In this document: in pieces, positions 22,688 through 36,400 of the stretch | Layout of the letters: each line of letters opens with the position of its first letter | Position numbering within the stretch: the first letter of the stretch is position 1 | Origin: Onchocerca lupi | Lineage: Eukaryota > Nematoda > Chromadorea > Rhabditida > Onchocercidae | Length of the DNA: 64,000 nt | Assembly: GCA_028564675.1 (NCBI GenBank) | Contig: JAOVVO010000173.1 | Coordinates: 1 to 64,000 of the forward strand | Direction of reading: 5' to 3' | Notes under the pieces: model-generated | What the model was told of the DNA's origin: nothing | What the model saw: only the letters and a program-made list of their open reading frames with translations | The model's database searches: none | Program-made: the position numbers and the translations under genes

Positions 22688-25295
22688 TTAAAGACCACCG
22701 TAGGGATTCGCATTCACGAGACGTCTCATGCGACGGGTGTTACGATCTTGATCGCGCATTTTCTTCTCGATTTCAGCATCTGTAAGTGTTTCTAGAAATG
22801 GTCCCCAAACATCAGCATCCGCAGGATTCCGAAACGGACAGTCTACCGTTGGCAAGGGAGATTCACTAAAACCGTGTGAATTTGAAAACTGCTCGGAATT
22901 TTTCATGACGAAAATATGAATAAAAACTACAATTTTAATAAAGAACATAAAAATCCGATCAGAATACCTAATCGCCCTTATAAAAATAAAAACACGAATA
23001 AATACACCGTCATGCAATTTAAAATAAGATTTGCTACTGCTAGCTAAATATGACAGTGCGACACAAACTATGTATAGCATAATCATAGTATGAAGTCAAC
23101 ATCACGCCTTCGCAGTTGAAATCATAAGTTTATTGAATGAAATCTAAATAAGATAACATTCGATATATGGCAGTATTACTATTGCCATATAATCTTAAAC
23201 TGTCACATCCATTCGCTAAAATTCATGAATATTTTCATTTAAAAGTTGAAGAAAATACCTATAGGCGTAGGTTTTTTGATTCCACGATAGCTGCCCGCGG
23301 ATGGAATAACTTATTGCCGCAACAAATTCTCCTCCAAGACCCAATTCGGAAGCTAACTTTGAAGCAAACCATTCCGGATTATTCTTCTCTTCACTCATGT
23401 CCCACTCAAACTGATCAACCAAAGACTGATTACCGACATGAATATTCAATTTTAACAGTGCACGTTGATCACTTAAAGCTGTATCGACAGGCGTTGCTTC
23501 GCCCGCCGCCTGAAATACCATAAAACTTTCCGTCTCTAATTAATGGTGAATAAATTTTTTCACAGAATGATATATCTCGTGTGCAGTATTTTAGGTCTTC
23601 AAATAAAAATATTAATCAGGATCATAGAATTATTCAATAATTTACATCCAGAATCTATTGAAGCAAAATAAATTGAGTTATGAATTATTGAGAGCTGGAA
23701 ATTACTAAAAATAAAATCACACTCCCACCTCAATTTGCTGATGTATAGCTTGCGCAATGGCATTTTGAAAAGTCCCCGTGGGCAAATCGAGATCATCACA
23801 CATTGTCTCAGCTAAAATTTCTGGTGTTATCAGCTTTTCGTTGCGATTATAACACAATGTATCGCGGAGTTTCACACCTTCTAATTCCATATCCAACCTT
23901 AAAGAATATATATATATATATATATAAACGACAAGAAGAGAACAAAAAGAGCCATATTCTTTTCTAAGTTGTGCCATGTTATCTAATGATATTAGGCAAG
24001 ATATAACAACTACCTTATGGGAATCAGCTCTTCGGATTGATTGGCATTGTCTAAAATTTTTTTATACATGTCTAGATCATCCGGTGACGAAGCAAAGTCC
24101 CGTGTTTTCATATGTCCACGTGCGTGTGCCACTGGTGTAGAACAAGGCACGCTTTCTAGATGATGTGAACCGCTGTTTACCTTTAACATACAATTATTTA
24201 AAATAGCTTCATCATGCAACTTAATACTAAATTTTTTTTTTATATGTAGAGAAGAAGTTACCTACTTACTTTTTCAAAAAAATTGATTTGGCTAAATTAA
24301 TATAACACTGCAATATTTTATTCGCAAATATAATATTATTCTTAAACGTAGTGAATAAATATCAATTCTTATCAGGAGATCGGGATTCACCCTTAGTGCT
24401 GATTTAATATTAACAAACCTACTCTCGATCTAGACTATATATTTAATGAATTTCACAATATTCCATATTGTTTGAACACTCAAACTGAATGACATGGGCA
24501 CCAACAATGGAATAAAAATCAACTTGATCAAACAAATAAACTACTACTTACATAAATCTAATTACTAGTAATTATCAAAACATACTTGCTGTCCAAGCCA
24601 TGGCCCTGTTCCAGATCGCGTTGATTTCATTGGAGTACCATTAAGAGCTATGGTACTTCCAGATGATACAGCGCTATTTGCTGTACCAGTACCCCCTGCA
24701 CGGTATTTTTCTTCGTTTCCCATCAAAATCTCATCAACCTTAGATAAATATTTCATTACCGCTATTGATAACAGCATCTGCACAAAACTACAATTCCTTC
24801 ACAAAAAATGTCATTCCTTGCAAATGAGAAAAAAGTTTGTTTGAGTAACAGCTGTAGCAATCATTTGGAGAAAAGAATTGAGAGATAAATCATACCTCGG
24901 AAGCTTTGACCAACATTATATTGGTATTTAGAAAAGATGAAGGACACGCCATTTCTTGCATTTTCCGTTTTTCTTCCAAAGTTGCCATACGTTTCCATAG
25001 CTGTGGAAATCTTTTATATAACGAACCACGGTGATATCGCATGTATTGTCCTACCTGCAATTCATGTTAAAGCAATTACAAGGAAAATAAAACTTCTCTA
25101 TAAAAATATATTGAATGTATGAGGTAACAGAACAGCTCGCCTAAAGCGATTCTTTTAAGAAATATTTATGAATGCTGCATCTGAATAATGTGACACAGCT
25201 ATTTCACCAACCTCAGCACCGATATAGTAACGTTCCCCAGAATCATCGATAGAAAATGATTGCGGCCGATCACCATAGAACTTCATCTTTGGCAT
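22688..25295 (-). CDS. snfc-5: SNF5/SMARCB1 subunit of the SWI/SNF chromatin remodeller
   Basis: A core nuclear subunit of the SWI/SNF (BAF) complex. Seven exons, 25212-25295, 24896-25054, 24586-24738, 24014-24180, 23729-23897, 23259-23509 and 22688-22865, sum to 1161 nt and 386 residues; human SMARCB1 has 385. The N-terminal winged-helix region reads RGSLYKRFPQLWKRMAT. SNF5 repeat 1 is at about 185-245 (RLDMELEGVKLRD, MCDDLDLP, AIHQQIE). Repeat 2 is at about 254-330 (LKLNIHVGNQSLVDQFEWDM, LASELGLGGEF, YSIRGQLSW). The C-terminal helix has ETLTDAEIEKKMRDQDRNTR. The start ATG at 25293-25295 is preceded by a CTGCCAG acceptor 5 bp upstream. It is the first gene of the minus-strand trio and is divergent from TMEM33. 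Confidence 0.96.
23905..23927. repeat. (TA)n microsatellite
   Basis: About eleven TA repeats in an SNF5 intron, just before the exon at 23729-23897 on the minus strand. Confidence 0.9.
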
Positions 25296-26350
25296 GACGG
25301 CTGGCAGTGCAAACGTCCAAGCTTTAATCTCTGTATGCGTATTTGTAAATGTAAAATAAATAAAAGAAAATGTATTTAAAGGCTTATGGAGAATTGTAGA
25401 ATTAATGAAGATGAGAGGACTGTGAATTGACACGAGACGTGCATACAAAGCTAATTTCCATCCAATTGATTAAACCCGTCACCTGTAACCCCTAGCTCGA
25501 CCCCCTTCCTTGACCTCTCGCAATTATCCCCAAGTCCTGAATACTTTCTGCTGGAGATGGGCCAAAATGTCCTGCAATGAGACAACTACAAAATATGAAG
25601 CATTCATCTTGTTCCTCTGAGAGAAAGAAACTTGAGAAATAAATTTATTATGCGGAGACGCAGATGAGAAGGCATAAATCAAAATTGTCGATAACCCCGC
25701 CTCTTAGCTGGCTTCGAGTCAATTTGATAAGAAGATCAAGTCGCGTGGATAGGCTTCTTGTTTATTGCTGATTTGTGGTTTACAGTGTCTTCACTTATTC
25801 GGTCTTTCATTTATTTTAGAATAGATGGCCGTGAATCTCGTGGAAACCTGTTTCTTACGTGTCTGATTTATGCGTAAATTGCTTTTACATAGAAATCTAT
25901 TTATGTCTGATTTACATATAAATTGCTTTTATAATAGAAACCTGTTTACATGTGTTTGATTTACGTATAAATTTTTTACCTATACAACATTTCCCTTCTC
26001 TCTGAATTCTTCCACTTTACTGTTCATAGAGTCATTTTCTTTCCGACCAAATTATCGGTGTCATACTCAACAATACTCAATTCTTTGACGACTGATTTGA
26101 TTCTTTTTGAGAATTATTGTAATTAAGGCCGCTAATTACTTTTAATTTATCAATGGAGAATAAGGTCATTTGCTGATCTCTACAATAATTTTACAGTTTT
26201 AGTGATTTGATATGCATTAACGGTGATGATAGACCTGGCTAGAATATGATGTCGATTCTATGCATGATTGGCTTCGGTAAAAGTAACTGTTAGCCTCGTA
26301 AAATATCTTTATAGACTTCTTTCAAATTTTGACACCTCTGCAGCTTTGTT
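25296..26350. promoter_or_regulatory. Divergent upstream region of SNF5 and TMEM33
   Basis: About 1.05 kb between two divergent start codons, so it should contain both promoters. It has a less AT-rich patch at 25470-25560. No clear element was identified. A CTCTGCAG acceptor at about 26335-26342 lies 8 bp before the TMEM33 ATG. Confidence 0.4.
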
Positions 26351-29149
26351 ATGGTTGAGATTCATGAAGAAAGTACCATTCGTCACAATGGTTCCTCACC
26401 TTCATCGGGTAGTTCACCTACTCGTGATAGTCCATCAGCAACGTATTCTCACAACGTGCGAGGACAGTCAACGTTAGCAGTATGTGCTTAATATCTTTTG
26501 TTATTTCCGATATTAAACTGATAAAAGCGTAAATATTAACTCCTGATTATTATGAATTCCAATTATATGAAAATTTTTGCTATATACAGAAAATCATTAT
26601 CAACACCATTAATATTTTATCGATAATTTTAAGGATAACAGTTGAGTTTGAAAGATTTGAGACTTTGGATCAGATCTTTTCTGTTTTTTTTTGTTTTAAA
26701 GTCCGAAATTAAGTTTTCTTAAAACATGGAAAATAAAAGATTAGTAACCATGGGAAAAATAAATAAAAGTTTGAAGTTTTTAGGTTGGTCTGAGAAAAGG
26801 CCCAACACATCTCGAGAAATTCATTCAAATTACATGATTGATTAGCCCTTTTTCTCTTACTTTTTTACTAGCCAGTTATATTATTATTTTACTCATAGTT
26901 AGTAATTTTATGCTCAAAGTACTAGAAAATCTTGTAGTTCTCTTAAATGATCATAAATACTTTTTAGATATTACTATTACAAAACAGTAGGAATCATTTT
27001 ATGTTACTCTCAGTGTTCTTTAAAATTTACATTTAATCATGTTCCAGAATTTCTTGAAATCTCGTCAAACAGATACTATCCTTTTTTTGACAAGAATTGT
27101 GACCGTTTTATGTACGTTATATTTTATTTTACCTTTCGGTACTCGTAGTTCTCAGTACTCAGCTTATTCGAAAGCATTCGCAGCGGGTATGTATTTTTAT
27201 CATTTTTCCTTTTCCATGTTTTTTGAAAATCACGCGACATGATCGAATTGTTTTAAATTTACGATTATTAGCTTATCCACCTAATTTGACGTGAAATTAA
27301 TTTTCTTGCCAATGAAATATAAAATGTAATAGAGATGCATATACAAATGAAAATAGAATAGAAATGTTTGTTTTATAATGGAAGCATGAAATAAGGTTAT
27401 GCGCGTTTAACTTCATGATAACAGAATATCTATCTGTTTTCCATTTCTGCTTGTTTTTTGAGGTTATTTTAGCTGCTGCAACGAATGCCCTTCGCGTACA
27501 TCAGCGTGTTGGAGGGTTGCGTTTTACTCGGGAATTCTTGTCCAGAGTACTTATGGAGGATTCATGTCATTATCTTATTTACTCCGTCTTGTTCATCACG
27601 TCTACCCCAATTACTAGTATGTTTGTTATAGTTTGCATATTTTTATAATTTTGATGCAGATTGGCGGTCTATGAAATTTATCATCTTATTTTGCAGAAAT
27701 ATTTCAAAAAATCATCTGCTAATTGTACCAGCAATGTGATTGTTATAAACATTATAAACACTGATGTATTTCGAAATTCCTTACTATACTTTCGTAGTTA
27801 ACGCATGCAACAGAAGCGTTATGCTAAATGATTTTTGCTTGCAGTCACTGTAATTAATTATGACAAAATTATAATGACTCATTGATTGGTGATCAATTTC
27901 TCTCGACCACTGCTCATCTTTTAATAATAATAATTTGTGTCTTTAAATTTAGTATCTGTAAATAGTAAATAAAAACACATAAAATATTTTGTGTAAATGA
28001 AATGTGTGATTTATAATCTGTTCTTTTCCTTAGTGGCACTTATGCCAGTATTTTTGTATGGATTGCTGCACAGCGCAAATTTCGCGATTCAAATATGTCA
28101 CGCAGTAGGAAAGGCAACGAATGTGGCCGACAAAATGTCTGAGTTAATACGGCAACATACGCAGAATCTTTTGGGTGTTATTGCATGTTCCGAAATCTTT
28201 TTAATGCCAATGCTTGTTGCCATGATATTCATGTAAGTTGTTGTTTAAATTATAAACTTTATTTACATAAAGCAATTAATCTTTTTTATTATTCAATTTT
28301 GCATATGCTCAGTTACCTATCTCAAATGATTTAGAACCTAGGATACTGTTTTCTAGTATGCGATATTTATTGCACTTTTGAGCATCTTAACTGAAGATCA
28401 TACTGCATTGAAATCTAATCAAAGATCATGATTTATGCAGTTCTTTTTTCAACCCTAAATAAATGCATGTTCGCATTAATCGAATTATTGATTATAAGTC
28501 ATTCTAAGATATGTATTACAACTTCATTATCTAAAAATTTAGGAGTATGATTTTAATAATTAATGTTTTTCAGGGGTAAGGCTTCGTTCTTTCTTCCGTT
28601 CGTATATTATCGATTTATAACGCTGCGTTATGTGTCTCGCAGGAACCATTCTACAAGGTATTTTTTTTGCCTGATTCATAAAAAAATTGATGCTATTTGA
28701 ATATCGCAACGCAGAACTTGCGAACATTGCATGCGATCATAAATAGACATTAGATGCTATTAGCGATCTAATTTTTCCATTGAATTCATCTGTTGACTAA
28801 ATCTTATTGGAAATGATCCGATTCTATTTTAATTGCTTACACTTATACATTTATTCTCCTAAATATAATAAAGATATTTTAATTGTTGATGATATAATAG
28901 CTCATAATTTCATAATGTTTTTTCATCCTAAACTTTTTCGCAGATGTATGAAACTATTTGGGATTAATTTAGTGACATGGAAATTATTCTTCATAGATTT
29001 ACTGATCATAGTTTTACAGATTGGTTTTCTACCAACTTCGTGTTTCTCTTGAGCAAGCTGTTTCGAGTCCTAATTGTCCACAGATGATCCGTAATGCAGT
29101 GCATTCCATTATTAATATCGCTTATCGGCTATGTCCTACAACATTTTAA
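26351..29149 (+). CDS. tmem33: TMEM33 / Kr-h2 family ER membrane protein
   Basis: A multi-pass ER membrane protein. In animals TMEM33 binds reticulons and influences ER shape and the unfolded protein response. Six exons, 26351-26479, 27048-27186, 27473-27616, 28034-28232, 28574-28657 and 29020-29149, total 825 nt and 274 residues; human TMEM33 has 247. The N-terminal 43 residues are Ser-rich and soluble (NGSSPSSGSSPTRDSPSAT), longer than in human. Then follow hydrophobic segments and family blocks: ALRVHQRVGGLRFTREF, EDSCHYLIYSVLF, ACSEIFLMPML, FFLPFVYYRFITLRYVSRRN and a C-terminal YQLRVSLEQA. The stop codon is TAA at 29147-29149, and an AATAAA hexamer at 29148-29153 overlaps it. Confidence 0.93.
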
Positions 29150-30183
29150 TAAAAAGGACGTGAAGAATTTTTAGTCCCATTTTTTCACAGTTTTTATTGC
29201 AAGATTTTAATCAGCAATTTCATGGATCACGCTTGATCTCTTGATTATCGTAGATGTTGTTTTGTGTTGATTTTACCGGTTAGATTGTTCTTGATTTGTG
29301 TTAGTAAATTTTTTCATTATTTCTTGAAGATTTATGGATTTTTCTCACTTTTGTTTCGATTTTAAAGATAAAATTTTCACTGTATTATAATTGGTTTACG
29401 AAATTCAGTACATAATGATGCCATCAAAAAGTTTTATAGCTACGTTATTATAGCAGGAAGGGTATCCATTTATGGTAATTTGCAATTTAAGAGAGCTTCT
29501 CCTTACAACTTTAGTCTACTAATTGAGATTAAAATTGTTATTTCACACTGAAATAGAGCAAAAATTTATTTTTAAGCAATAGCCATAGCAGGACTGACTG
29601 ACATAATATTACTATGAATGATAAGCAATTCATGTGAAACTAAGCCAGTGGCTCTGATGGAGCTTATCGATAAATGAAAGAAGAATAGACCAACAACGCG
29701 AATATGAAAAATTTTCAAAATCAGGATATGATGTTCCATGAAATTTACTATTAACACATGTTTTGGATAAAGAACAGTCTGTAAGAAATTCGTAATTACG
29801 ATTAACAGGTTAATGACTGGAAAGACAGAGCGATCTGATCACACTTTATTGATTGATCTCTAATATTTCCTGCATTTTTTGACTACTATATTGCAGGTGG
29901 GGAAGAAAAATCATTGCAGAGAGGAAAAGAATGGATCTACAAGCTAATAGCTATGCGTACCATACTGTCCAATCCGTGCATTTCATTTTTATAAATATTG
30001 ACACAATGACTCACGTCGTAAAGCAAATGCATCATCATCATCACATCGAACGAATTCTTTCTCCTCTCCCTTGCTCTTCTCGTATTGCAGCATCTGATTC
30101 CCTTCGTATTACATACAGCATCTGAATCCTCCTTGTATTGCAACATCTGATTCCTCCACTTTCAATCTACAAAGCTTATTGCA
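29150..30183. other. Intergenic region
   Basis: AT-rich DNA between TMEM33 and the four-pass membrane gene. It contains a short imperfect tandem repeat at 30079-30158 and no supported gene. Confidence 0.5.
30079..30158. repeat. Imperfect 25-30-bp tandem repeat
   Basis: About three copies of a unit resembling CGTATTGCAGCATCTGATTC, with an insertion in the second copy. It lies just upstream of the proposed start of the four-pass membrane gene. Confidence 0.75.
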
Positions 30184-32046
30184 ATGGTTATGCCCTCGCA
30201 GTTAATCATCTGTGGAGCGATCAAAATCCTTATTGTTGTAAGTTGTTTTGCTCATCAGTCAGATGCAGGAATTATTGAACGCTTATCTCCCCGGAAAGTA
30301 ACATTTTAGCCATTCTTTCATTCATTCATGTCAACTCCAACCATCTTTCCATGATTAGTAGAAATGTGAATCGGTGTTGGTTGCATTTGGATTATTCATG
30401 TTAAAATATACTGACTGCTATCCAGGCTACATGAGAGCTACACTTTTTATTTTTGATTTGTCATGTTAAATGGCATGAAATTTCCCCCTTTTCTGCATAC
30501 AGAGATGCATGTCAAAGCGAGTTCTCCGCGATCTCCCAATTCAGTTTACAGCTGTATTGAGTAAGGATGGGAATTTTTTATGACGATTTTCGTAAAATAA
30601 CATTTATTTTAAATTAAAAATTTTGGAATCCCGAAAGTTTTACTTTAATTTCACAGGAATAAATTTGGGACAGACTGATGAAGTAAATGCTATCATTTCG
30701 GATGAATTTGTGATAAAAAATGAAACAGGTGTTTCCAGTAGTATTCATATGAAATTTTTGATTTTTTAATTTTGAACTTTATCCGCAAATATTTCTTTAT
30801 TTCTTTTCCCCTCCCCTCATTATTTAAAATCAGTGCAAGGTGATAAGTACAAAATGATATCATTTTGTGCAAAAAGTCTTTCGTTTCTAAGTTAATTGCA
30901 GTAATTTCAGATCCTGACAATAATAGTGTTAATTGTGCTCGATCCAGTGTATACGGTGGCTTATATTTCGGTGAACTATGAAATAGTCCTCATTTATATC
31001 ATCTCAGCACTTACCCTACTACATTGCATCGTTTCTATTATTATGTATGTCATTGTATATCGTCAAAAAATGGGAGAAAGAAGAGCAATATCTCTTACAA
31101 ACTGCTCGATCACTGCAAGTTTATTTGTTTATTTTCTCGAGTTATAAGATTTCCGCTGCTCAATCATTAAAAAGTAGCCCTTTGATAGTGACCTTACTAT
31201 TGGACTGTTCGAAAATCAGTCATTTAATAAATGTAAATAACAATATCATAGAATGACTGGCTTTAGTCTGCCAAAAATCAAAATTATTTTTTAGATTTCT
31301 GAAGAAAAAAATGGAGGAAATCTTTGATATTCCTTTATTTGCAATTGTTGAAATTTGTTGATTTAGTTTTGCTTGGGAAGTATGGAATTAATTCAGTCGT
31401 TGTCATAAGTACGTCAAATATTGTATTGATGAGAATACAGTGGAATATTTATTTCTTTCGATTATTAAATATGTGATCTTGAATCTAGACATTGATTAGA
31501 TCTCTGACTCAATATCCAGAGATGAATATATTGAATAATCATTAACAGCTTATGATTCAGGAAGTGGTATTCGCTGGTGCAGGAATGATTGCATGGATGT
31601 TGGTATGCGGTATTGGTGGTACTATTTCTCAACGAACTATAATCGAAACTGGAGAACATTTTGGATGGATTGCTGTGGGCTTTTCATATTTTACTATGAG
31701 TTCTTGAGATTCATCTGATACTCAGATTTTGTTAAAATCTTGAATGTTAAGCAGTATAAGCTTATAAATTATCTTAGGAAGAATTTAAGAGCATTTCTAT
31801 TCTTCATATACTTCTTCATTATTATTTAACTGTTTAAATAGAATATGCTTGTTCATAATTTCAGTTATAATCATTCTAATCATTTACAACTGACGATAAT
31901 TGCAGGCTTGTGCCGGAATCGTTGTATCATTATATCTGGCAATAATGGCACTTTTCTGTTTGAATCTTATGGTGGAAAAAGTGTTCAGCTCCGATCGAAA
32001 TAACAAATATATTAGCGCACATTATCCGCATAATTCGAGGATATGA
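30184..32046 (+). CDS. Four-pass membrane protein, family unknown
   Basis: Proposed exons 30184-30237, 30911-31054, 31561-31674 and 31906-32046 are all phase 0 and sum to 453 nt, 150 residues, ending at TGA 32044-32046. The translation has four hydrophobic helices, centred on LIICGAIKILIVILTIIVLI, IVLIYIISALTLLHCIVSII, VVFAGAGMIAWMLVCGIGG and AGIVVSLYLAIMALFCLNLM. The tail is short and cytosolic (EKVFSSDRNNKYISAHYPH). The topology recalls MARVEL or tetraspan vesicle proteins, but I see no diagnostic motif. The third exon could instead start at 31549 and could end earlier. The donor at 31675 (GCT|GTGGGC) is weak, so internal boundaries are uncertain. Confidence 0.55.
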
Positions 32047-33108
32047 GCGATACGGTGTGCAGTTCACGCAGTGGTTCCAAGACTAATGATTACTTTGAAG
32101 ATTATTGTTTACTTTTTATATTTGACCACTTGTGTATTTGCAATTATGATTACCTCCATATATTTATATCTAGACGTGTAAACACCATATTACTTGTATG
32201 TGTTATTATTGTTATTTCTGCTGGATTAACTGTATTGCTCTGTTGTACATGATTTAATTGATGGTAACGATATTAGTGTAACATCAGCTCAATTATAAGA
32301 AAAGCTACCTCATTCTGTTATTCAATTGATCTAACAATTCTATTGGAAATTAAATGGTTCTTAATTGTTATGCTTAGCTTTCCCAGGAAATTGATATTTA
32401 AATAACACTCTTGTTTAGATTTACCGGTTACCGCTTAGAAATGAAAAGACAGAAAAGAAGATCTGCTTGAATTAGGATGATTTATGTCATTTTAGATTCA
32501 CTGTTGCGAAATTTGAATTTGCGGTAATTCCATCAATTCCATCATATTTGCCATATATTATTGCATTTATATGTTCCTAGCTCGCTAATGTTCACTAGTA
32601 ACGCGAAATCTTTCGTCAATTTTCCGGAAGATTTCTTAATTAATAGAAGATTGACACGTCACAATATCAAAAACTAGAAACTCTTCTTGTATATTCAGTG
32701 TCCGTGCTATATGTCTCTTAATGATGACACAACTTCATATCGAATATACTTTTTTATAGATTCCCGATGAAAGTTCATTTTAAGCGCTATTTAATGGTTT
32801 TATTTAATCAATCATAGATAGGCATGTTCTTTGAAATCTCAAAATAATTTCCCATTTTCAGCCAATCTGAAAAAGAATTATGTCGGAACGCCAAAATTTT
32901 GATCATGATTACGATACTCAGCGGTACAATACTTTTATCTCGCTCAATCAGTACTAGTACGTTGTGATGATGAAACTTTATTTTGCGTTTACTGACTGCT
33001 CCAGAAATGTCAAATGTCATATATAGGAAATCGCTGCAGTGATATATCAACATATACATAAATAAAATTCAGAGAGATAATGTATGCAGTGGTAACCTCT
33101 GACCTCAA
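32047..33108. other. Intergenic region
   Basis: About 1.06 kb between the four-pass membrane gene and the 3' end of flp-14. Open frames here translate to low-complexity sequence. It must include both 3'UTRs. Confidence 0.55.
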
Positions 33109-33423
33109 CTACTTACGGCCAAATCTTAAGTATTCATGCTTCCTTTTCCCGAAACGCAAGTATTCGTGCTTTCTCTTGCCGAATCGCAAATATTCATGTT
33201 TCCTTTTTTCGATGTCCTGCACTTCGTCTGTTATCACTCCTGCAATCATTACTAATTAGTACAGGTTGTTTGGTATTTGAAAGAAGTCCATTGTTGGTTG
33301 ACAGAATCTCAAAAAATGGAATTAGCTGTTGGATATTTGAGCCGTTTAGCTTTCAAGCTTGCAGTTACAAAGATTCAAGTACGCAATGTGCAAGTTTGCA
33401 GCAAGAAATGAAACCTATTTGAT

Positions 33424-33476
<53 letters not shown>

Positions 33477-36400
33477 CGTATTTCGATTCAAACCAATCAA
33501 TGACAAACTTTTTGAAACCGAAGGACTGAATCAAATTTTGAAAGAGTGAAAATGAAAAAAGTCTAAAAATACTTTTAGTATCGTAAAATTTTGAGAATCA
33601 TCATTGGACTTAAGCATTTAACGTTATAAAATAAATTAAAAAACTGAATAGTCAGATTTTAAATTTTCTTCAAAGTTTGCTTAGCATAATTAAAATGAAT
33701 TTTCGGATTTTGGATTCTCATCAAATGAAAAGAACCAAAGCTATATAATTCTTTGCTTGTTTCAAAATTCAATTCCTTTCATTAAATTAAAATTTTCGAG
33801 TACTTTTGTTTCAGAAATGATCTTTAATATCTAACCAAATGATAGATCAATGAACAATTGATATATTTGTTAAATTAATTTCTTTTCCAAGAATAATGGA
33901 ATGTGTGAATGAGAACAGGACAACACAGCATTAGAATAATAGTCCGGAAAATGAAATCATTGAATGCTGAAAGGAATATGGGATTGTGTACCTTCATTAC
34001 TCAAAAGTTTCTCGACATCCTTATAAACCAAGGCGCCAAGTTGAGCGAGTAATGATGAACTTTCATACAGCTGACATAACCACACCTTTTCATTCTCCTC
34101 GGCCGATGATGCGAGTATCTGAACACAGAAATTAATCGCAAATTACAAATTTTATGTTTGTTTTAATTGCAGAATAAATTGCAAGAATTTAAATGAAATT
34201 CTTTGATTGAGGCAAAATGAAATGCAAACATAAAGTGCAAAAGAAGCAAAAATTACAAACTATTCGCGTTGTTTCTTCATTTGAGTAAGAATTTTTTCGG
34301 ATATTGATTTTTTGCATCTTTCCTCTTAATGGCATTCAAATTTAATTTCTAATAGTTTCCATAAATCCCATAATTAGACAGAATCGTTGCAAAATTCAGG
34401 TCATGTTTTACTAAAATTGTAGATTTACAAAATGATGCAAAATCAAGCTAAGAACAATGAGTTGAATTTAGATGCTTCGTTTATCAGCTAAATCCTTTCT
34501 CTTCTCCTTCTCTTAATTGATTTGAATTTGAATTTGATAAATATGCGACACTGTTGCGACTTTGTTGCGATTTCCTCCATCAGGACACAGATGGCTTCCC
34601 AATATTTGTTTTTGCCAGATTATTTGATTATTTTTCTCATTCAAATTCAGATTGTTAATCGCATCGATACATGCAAATTTCAAATCAAATAGTTTGAGTC
34701 TCAACAACTCTTATACTATTATTCTTCAAAAAACATTCAATGACTTTAACATTACTGAAGTATATTCATTGCTATGGTTATAAATGTGGAAGTTTTAAGT
34801 AATTTGAATTTCAGAAGCAATTAGGATATATAGTAAATTTGAATATGCAACTTTCTTACAGTTTCCAGTTTGTCCGACATTTTTATGACTTTTTTCTATT
34901 TAACAACAATTTAGGGATAAATTTTAGAATTATAACTTTTGTGGCTATTTTTTTACAGGAAATATAATAAAAACAACAAGTTCTTGATTGGTGCAACTAG
35001 AGTTTTTTCCAATTTCTCTATCTTTTTCTTGCTTGGGTATCACAACAAAAATTTCAGTAGACTACCATAAATTTTTGGAAGGAGATAAAAATTTTGATAA
35101 GAAAAAAACACTGAGATCAAGGGTCTTACCTGATCAGTATTCGAGAAATGACTTGGTTTGTTATAGGTAGTAAAATTGTGTATCTCTAATTTACTTATCT
35201 GAAAAAGATGGGTTTTTTTCTTTTCGATTGATCTGTTTTTAATATTGCACACATGAATACTCGCGCTTATTTAAGTCGAAATTTTGGAATCCGTAAATAT
35301 TTATATGCTATCGAACACTTCGAAAGATACTTCATTCTTAATAAGCTGAATTTTCCTCATGCTTCAGTCCAGAAATTTTTTCCAAAAATATTCTCATTCT
35401 GACAAATCGAAAAAAGTTAGAGAAATAATAATTCTTTAGTAGAGCATCAGAAAAATACCTACTATTACCAACTTTTCATTTTTTCTATTCTTATTAATGA
35501 AGTACTAAGATGAATTGTTTAGAAATGTAGCACAGCTATGAATTTCAAATTCATAAATTTTTTTTAAATTCATGAAATTCAGAGCTGTGTTATGTTGAAT
35601 TTTTCATGCTAATTTATAAATTTATATATTCATAACGCGGCTTTTAATTTTTCGACTAAAAAGAAAACTTAGCTAATTGAGGTTGAAAGCCTGTTGTGAT
35701 AACGGAAGATAAGGCAATAAGATGTCCAAACAGGATTTCGCTGAGAGAAAACAAAGAATGATGAGATCTTAAAATTTGTTGGTGTCCGTTTCGAAATTTG
35801 TGTAAATTTTGTAAAAAAATTATGCTAAATCAGACAGGTGATTTGGTATTATAAATACTGTACATTTTATATTTCATTGAAATCATAAGATTAGTATGGA
35901 TTCAATGTTATTAGATCTATTAAATTTGATTTTTATGCCTGAATTTAGCTAGGCGTCAGATTGCAAATATGTTTCTTAAACTTGTTTCAACTTTGTCTTC
36001 TAGGAATGTTCAAGCTTACTTCTTTTAACTTTTTGTTTCGAACCATGAAATCTGCTTATTTCTTCGTTTCACCGTAATCAAATGTCTGTCATTTCATTTG
36101 ATTTTATTAAGTCATGATATGTGTTGCGGGAGTAGATGAAATATGTGAGTAAATTGATAATATTCGTAAACTGATTATATTGATTATATTAGTAATTATG
36201 GATAATATTCATAAATTCAGGATGTAATCAAAAGATTCTTTGGTACCAGAGAGTTAACCCTTAATACAGAGAAAAAAATCCTAAATTTAAAATTTTTCCT
36301 GAATTCCTGAATTTTCCTGAATTTTTTTTTTCTTGATTTTGGAGAACAAAACAAAACAAAATAATCAGAGAGTTGATGACTAGATCACTTGTGAAATTTT

